Assembly: GCA_946887385.1 (NCBI GenBank) | Contig: CAMPKU010000079.1 | Location: 1 to 16,773 of the forward strand | Source: an uncultured Gammaproteobacteria bacterium | GTDB lineage: Bacteria > Pseudomonadota > Gammaproteobacteria > Rariloculales > Rariloculaceae | Direction: 5' to 3' | Length of the DNA stretch: 16,773 nt | Part shown: positions 13,893-16,773 of the stretch, piece after piece | How positions within the stretch are numbered: the stretch's first letter is position 1 | Layout: each line of letters opens with the position of its first letter | Position numbers and translations under genes: made by a program | The notes under the pieces: model-generated | The model's database searches: none | Seen by the model: only the letters and a program-made list of their open reading frames with translations | Told to the model about the DNA's origin: nothing

Positions 13893-14608
13893 TCGTTCTC
13901 TTGATCCTGCGGCTCGGGCGTGAAGCGGTAGCCGACGCCGCGCACCGTATGGAAGTGCGCCGGCGCTTCGGCGTTGCGCTCGAAGCGCTTACGCAGGCGC
14001 ACGATGAAGTTGTCGATCGTGCGCGTCGACGGAAATACCTCGTAGCCCCATACGCGGTCGAGGATCTCCTCGCGGGTCACGATTTGGCCGGGCTGGTCGG
14101 CGAGCACGCGCAAAATCATGGCTTCCTTGTGTGTAAGCGAGTGCGCAGAACCGTCCCAGGCCCGCGCTTCGTAGGTGCCGAAATCGATGCGATTGCCGCC
14201 GAATTCGAGCGCTGCGGACGCGTGCGACTGATACCACGAGCTGCGGCGCAAGATCGCCGCCACGCGCAGCAGCAGCTCCTTCAAGTGAAACGGCTTGGCG
14301 AGATAGTCGTCGCCGCCGGCTTCGAAGCCGCGCACGCGATCCTCGGCGGCGCCCTTCACGGTGAGAAACAGCACGGGCGTCTGAATGCCGTCGCGGCGCA
14401 ACTGCGCGCACAGCTCGAGGCCATCCATGTTCGGCATCATCACGTCGAGCACCACGAGGTCGAACGGCTCGCTGCGCAGCCGCTCGAGCCCTGCGGCGCC
14501 GTCGTGCGCCACGTCGGCGCGATAGCCTTCCGCTTCGAGGTTCTCGCGGATGCCGGCCGCGAGGAGCGCCTCGTCGTCCACCACGAGAATACGGGCCGGC
14601 TGCTTCAT
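13889..14608 (-). CDS. OmpR/PhoB-family response regulator
   Basis: A 239-residue two-component response regulator. The receiver domain (residues 5-118) has the acidic pair Asp11-Asp12, the phospho-acceptor Asp55 in VVLDVMMP, a Thr in LFLTVKG and the Lys in LAKPF. The C-terminal winged-helix domain (about 140-232) shows SLTHKEAMILRVLADQPGQI, VWGYEVFPSTRTIDNFIVRL and VRGVGYRF. It begins at ATG 14608, overlapping the kinase stop (ATGA), and its stop overlaps hemE. The longer open frame to 14905 is rejected because it would run into the kinase gene and adds no domain. It is the partner of the adjacent kinase and may control this operon. Confidence 0.93.
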   Translation of the reverse strand: MKQPARILVVDDEALLAAGIRENLEAEGYRADVAHDGAAGLERLRSEPFDLVVLDVMMPNMDGLELCAQLRRDGIQTPVLFLTVKGAAEDRVRGFEAGGDDYLAKPFHLKELLLRVAAILRRSSWYQSHASAALEFGGNRIDFGTYEARAWDGSAHSLTHKEAMILRVLADQPGQIVTREEILDRVWGYEVFPSTRTIDNFIVRLRKRFERNAEAPAHFHTVRGVGYRFTPEPQDQENE

Positions 14609-15567
14609 GATGCGCGGCTCTGCGCCGGCCAGCGCATCGACACCGTGGCGCCGCTGCCCGCACCTGCGCTGGCCGCATGCACCTTGCCGCCCGAGAGCTC
14701 GACCAAACGTTTCACGATGTACAGGCCGAGCCCCGTTCCCGGCGTTGCGCGGCGGAGCTCGTCCCCGAGCCGTTGGAACTTCTCGAAGATCATCGCCGCA
14801 TCCTCGGGCGCAAAGCCCAAGCCGTCGTCGGTAACAGCGAGCGTGATGCCGCTCGCGTCGTGCGCGCCACGCACGTCGATCGTGCCGCTTTTCGCTGCTA
14901 CGCACGACTTCAGCGCGTTGTCGAGCAGATTGCGCAGGCCGGTCTCGACGACCACGGGGTCCACGTTCAGCGTGAGATCTTCGGGCACGGCCAGTGTGAC
15001 GGTGATGTCGCTCGAGCGCGCGCGCTCCGCGATTGCGGCAATCGCGGCTTGCGACGCCGCATGCAGGTTCGTGGGCTGCGGCGTGAGGTGCTGGCGGCCT
15101 TCCTCGAGCCGGCTCGTGTCGAGCAGGTTATCGATCATGCGCAGCAAGCGTTCGCCGTCCTCGAGAATCCGCGCTCCCAAGCGCTTGCTGTCGTCGTCGC
15201 GCGAGCGCAGCACCAGCGTCTCCGCCGCGAGCTGGATGCTCGCGAGCGGGCTTTTGAACTCGTGCGACACCGCGGCAAGAAAATTCTGCTGCCGCCGTCT
15301 GAGCTCGGCGTCATGGCGCAGCGTGCGGGTGAGCACCGTCATGCCGCCCACCAACACCACGAGAAAGAATCCGCCTTCCCACAGCACTCGATTGATGCGC
15401 GCGTCGCTGTCTTCGGCGATGACCGGATCGCTGGCAAAGCGTTCCTCCACACTGCGTGCGTAGCGCACGCCGTCGTACATCCACCAGCCCACCTGCGCCG
15501 CCGAAATGGTCAGCAGCGCCAGGAAGCCGATCTGCATGGCCTTGGTGGGATCGCGTCTCAGCCTCAT
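14605..15567 (-). CDS. Sensor histidine kinase with minimal extracytoplasmic sensor
   Basis: A 320-residue membrane kinase. Two transmembrane helices (about 11-31 and 64-80) flank a loop of only about 32 residues. There is no HAMP or PAS domain. The HisKA helix carries the phospho-acceptor His102 in AVSHEFKSPLAS. The HATPase domain shows the N box NLLDNALKS, DDGLGF, FEKFQRLGD and GTGLGLYIVK. ATG at 15567 has GGAG 10 nt upstream. A TTG at 15597, overlapping the hemL stop (TTGA), is an equally possible start that would add ten residues and match the 4-nt overlaps elsewhere in the operon. Its signal is unknown. Confidence 0.88.
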   Translation of the reverse strand: MRLRRDPTKAMQIGFLALLTISAAQVGWWMYDGVRYARSVEERFASDPVIAEDSDARINRVLWEGGFFLVVLVGGMTVLTRTLRHDAELRRRQQNFLAAVSHEFKSPLASIQLAAETLVLRSRDDDSKRLGARILEDGERLLRMIDNLLDTSRLEEGRQHLTPQPTNLHAASQAAIAAIAERARSSDITVTLAVPEDLTLNVDPVVVETGLRNLLDNALKSCVAAKSGTIDVRGAHDASGITLAVTDDGLGFAPEDAAMIFEKFQRLGDELRRATPGTGLGLYIVKRLVELSGGKVHAASAGAGSGATVSMRWPAQSRAS

Positions 15568-15593
15568 GGATCTCAAGCTCCGCCCTGCGTCAC

Positions 15594-16773
15594 TCAAGTG
15601 TCGGCCGCGATCGACGCGAGCGCGGCGCGCAACCCTTCCGCCAGCCTATCGATGTCGCGGCGCGTGTGCGCTAGCGACAGGAAAGCGATTTCGAACGCCG
15701 ACGGCGCCAGTGCGATGCCCTGGTCGAGCAGCGAGTGGAAGACCTCTGCGTAGATTTGTGCGGCGCCTGAGTCGAGTGCTTCGGCCGCGCGCGGCGCTTC
15801 CGCCGTGTTCCAGGCGATCCAGAACAGCGACCCCAATCGCACCAGCTTCGCCTCGAACGGCGCGTCGGCGAGCGCGCTCGTCAAATTTTCCTCCAAGTAG
15901 GCGCCGAGCGTCTCGAGCCGCTTCCAGCCGTCTTCCTTTTGCAGCACGCGCAGCGTGGCGAGGCCGGCCGTCATCGCCACGGGATTACCCGAGAGCGTGC
16001 CCGCCTGATAGACGCCGCCCTCGGGCGACATATGTTTCATGAGCTTGCGCGGTCCCGCGAAGCCGCCCACGGGCATGCCGCCGCCGATCACTTTGCCGAA
16101 AGTGGCGAGGTCGGGCTTGATGGAATAGTGCGCCGCGGCGCCGCCGCGCCCCAGCCTGAAGCCGCTGATCACCTCGTCGAAGATCAAGAGCGCCCCGTGC
16201 TTCGTACACAACGCGCGCAGAGCCTTCAAGAACTCGGGGCGTTGCAGCAGTAAACCGTTGTTGGCGGGCACGGGCTCGATGATGACGGCCGCGATGCGGT
16301 CGCCCTCGGCGGCGAACAGCTTCTCGGCGGCTGCGGTGTCGTCGAGCGGCAGCACGCGCGTCAGCGCCGCGAGCTCGTCCGGCACGCCTTGCGACGACGG
16401 CTGGCCGAACGTGGCGAGCCCGGAGCCGGCCGCCACGAGCAAATAGTCCACATGGCCGTGATAGCAGCCCGAGAATTTCACGACGAGGCTGCGGCCCGTG
16501 GCGCCGCGCGCGAGCCGTACGGCGCTCATGACGGCTTCGGTTCCGGACGAGACGAATCGCACCTGCTCGATGCCGGGGTAAGCCGCAACGACTTCCTCGG
16601 CGAGCTCGATCTCGGGTTGGCAGGGTGCGCCGAACGACATGCCGCGCCTGCACGCTGCTTCGACGGCCGCCACGATCTTCGGATGCGCGTGACCCAAAAT
16701 CAGCGGGCCCCACGAGCCCACGAAGTCGAGATACTCGCGGCCGTCGACGTCGACGATCGTCGCGGCGCTCGCG
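15594..16773 (-). CDS. hemL: Glutamate-1-semialdehyde 2,1-aminomutase, edge-truncated
   Basis: A PLP enzyme that makes 5-aminolevulinate in the C5 pathway. 392 residues are visible; about 30 N-terminal residues lie past the window. The frame is open to the edge, where GREYLDFVGSWGPLILGHAH appears, so an ATG at 16721 is internal. Other marks are SSGTEAVMSAVRLAR, YHGHVDYLL, IIEPVPANNG, LLIFDEVISGFR, the PLP lysine in FGKVIGGGMPVG, and YQAGTLSGNPVAM. It shows use of the glutamate-tRNA route to heme. It is the first gene of the operon visible here; the promoter is outside the window. Confidence 0.95.
   Translation of the reverse strand, partial: ASAATIVDVDGREYLDFVGSWGPLILGHAHPKIVAAVEAACRRGMSFGAPCQPEIELAEEVVAAYPGIEQVRFVSSGTEAVMSAVRLARGATGRSLVVKFSGCYHGHVDYLLVAAGSGLATFGQPSSQGVPDELAALTRVLPLDDTAAAEKLFAAEGDRIAAVIIEPVPANNGLLLQRPEFLKALRALCTKHGALLIFDEVISGFRLGRGGAAAHYSIKPDLATFGKVIGGGMPVGGFAGPRKLMKHMSPEGGVYQAGTLSGNPVAMTAGLATLRVLQKEDGWKRLETLGAYLEENLTSALADAPFEAKLVRLGSLFWIAWNTAEAPRAAEALDSGAAQIYAEVFHSLLDQGIALAPSAFEIAFLSLAHTRRDIDRLAEGLRAALASIAADT

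Noticed and set aside
14609..14905. N-terminal extension of the response regulator
   Set aside because: It overlaps the kinase coding region and contains no domain; the receiver domain begins right after the ATG at 14608.
13901..15463. Plus-strand open frame of 520 codons opposite the kinase and regulator
   Set aside because: The minus strand encodes all kinase and receiver motifs. The antisense product is low-complexity Arg/Ser/Ala sequence.

Overview
The window is GC-rich, densely packed chromosomal DNA, most likely from a Beta- or Gammaproteobacterium. The taxonomic markers are a CysB-type LysR regulator, a fused trifunctional CysG, a PAPS-type CysH and a DUF1840 protein. No rRNA, tRNA, CRISPR array, insertion sequence or phage structure was found. 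Taxonomy is inferred from gene content only.

Left part (1-4308) is accessory. It starts with a PadR regulator coupled to an edge-truncated permease-prefix protein. These diverge from a secreted DUF1579-like protein across a short AT-rich operator. A minus-strand pair follows: an exported protein with two NTF2-like (DUF8021-like) halves, and a DUF1840 protein. Next come an unassigned 55-residue reading frame, a decayed DUF4386 membrane-protein gene, and an AbrB-Doc toxin-antitoxin pair.

Middle part (4335-9518) is a sulfur assimilation cluster. cysG and a cysK-type cysteine synthase overlap on the minus strand and diverge from cysB. cysB is translationally coupled to a CPBP membrane protease. 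cysH lies convergent to these on the minus strand. The cysH leader carries a strong intrinsic terminator whose six-U tail touches the start codon, plus upstream segments that could form competing hairpins. This looks like transcription attenuation.

Right part (9694-16773) is one tightly coupled minus-strand heme operon: hemL (runs off the edge), a small sensor histidine kinase, an OmpR-type response regulator, hemE, a HemQ/chlorite-dismutase-family protein, a ferrochelatase of the coproporphyrin type (CpfC-like, Cys-rich tail), and an amine-oxidase-fold flavoprotein. Neighbours overlap by 4 nt or lie within 4 to 26 nt of each other. The set resembles the coproporphyrin-dependent heme pathway, which is unusual beside typical proteobacterial cys genes, and it contains its own two-component system.

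The two halves are linked metabolically. Uroporphyrinogen III is the branch point between HemE (heme) and CysG (siroheme). Siroheme serves sulfite reductase, which acts between CysH and CysK.
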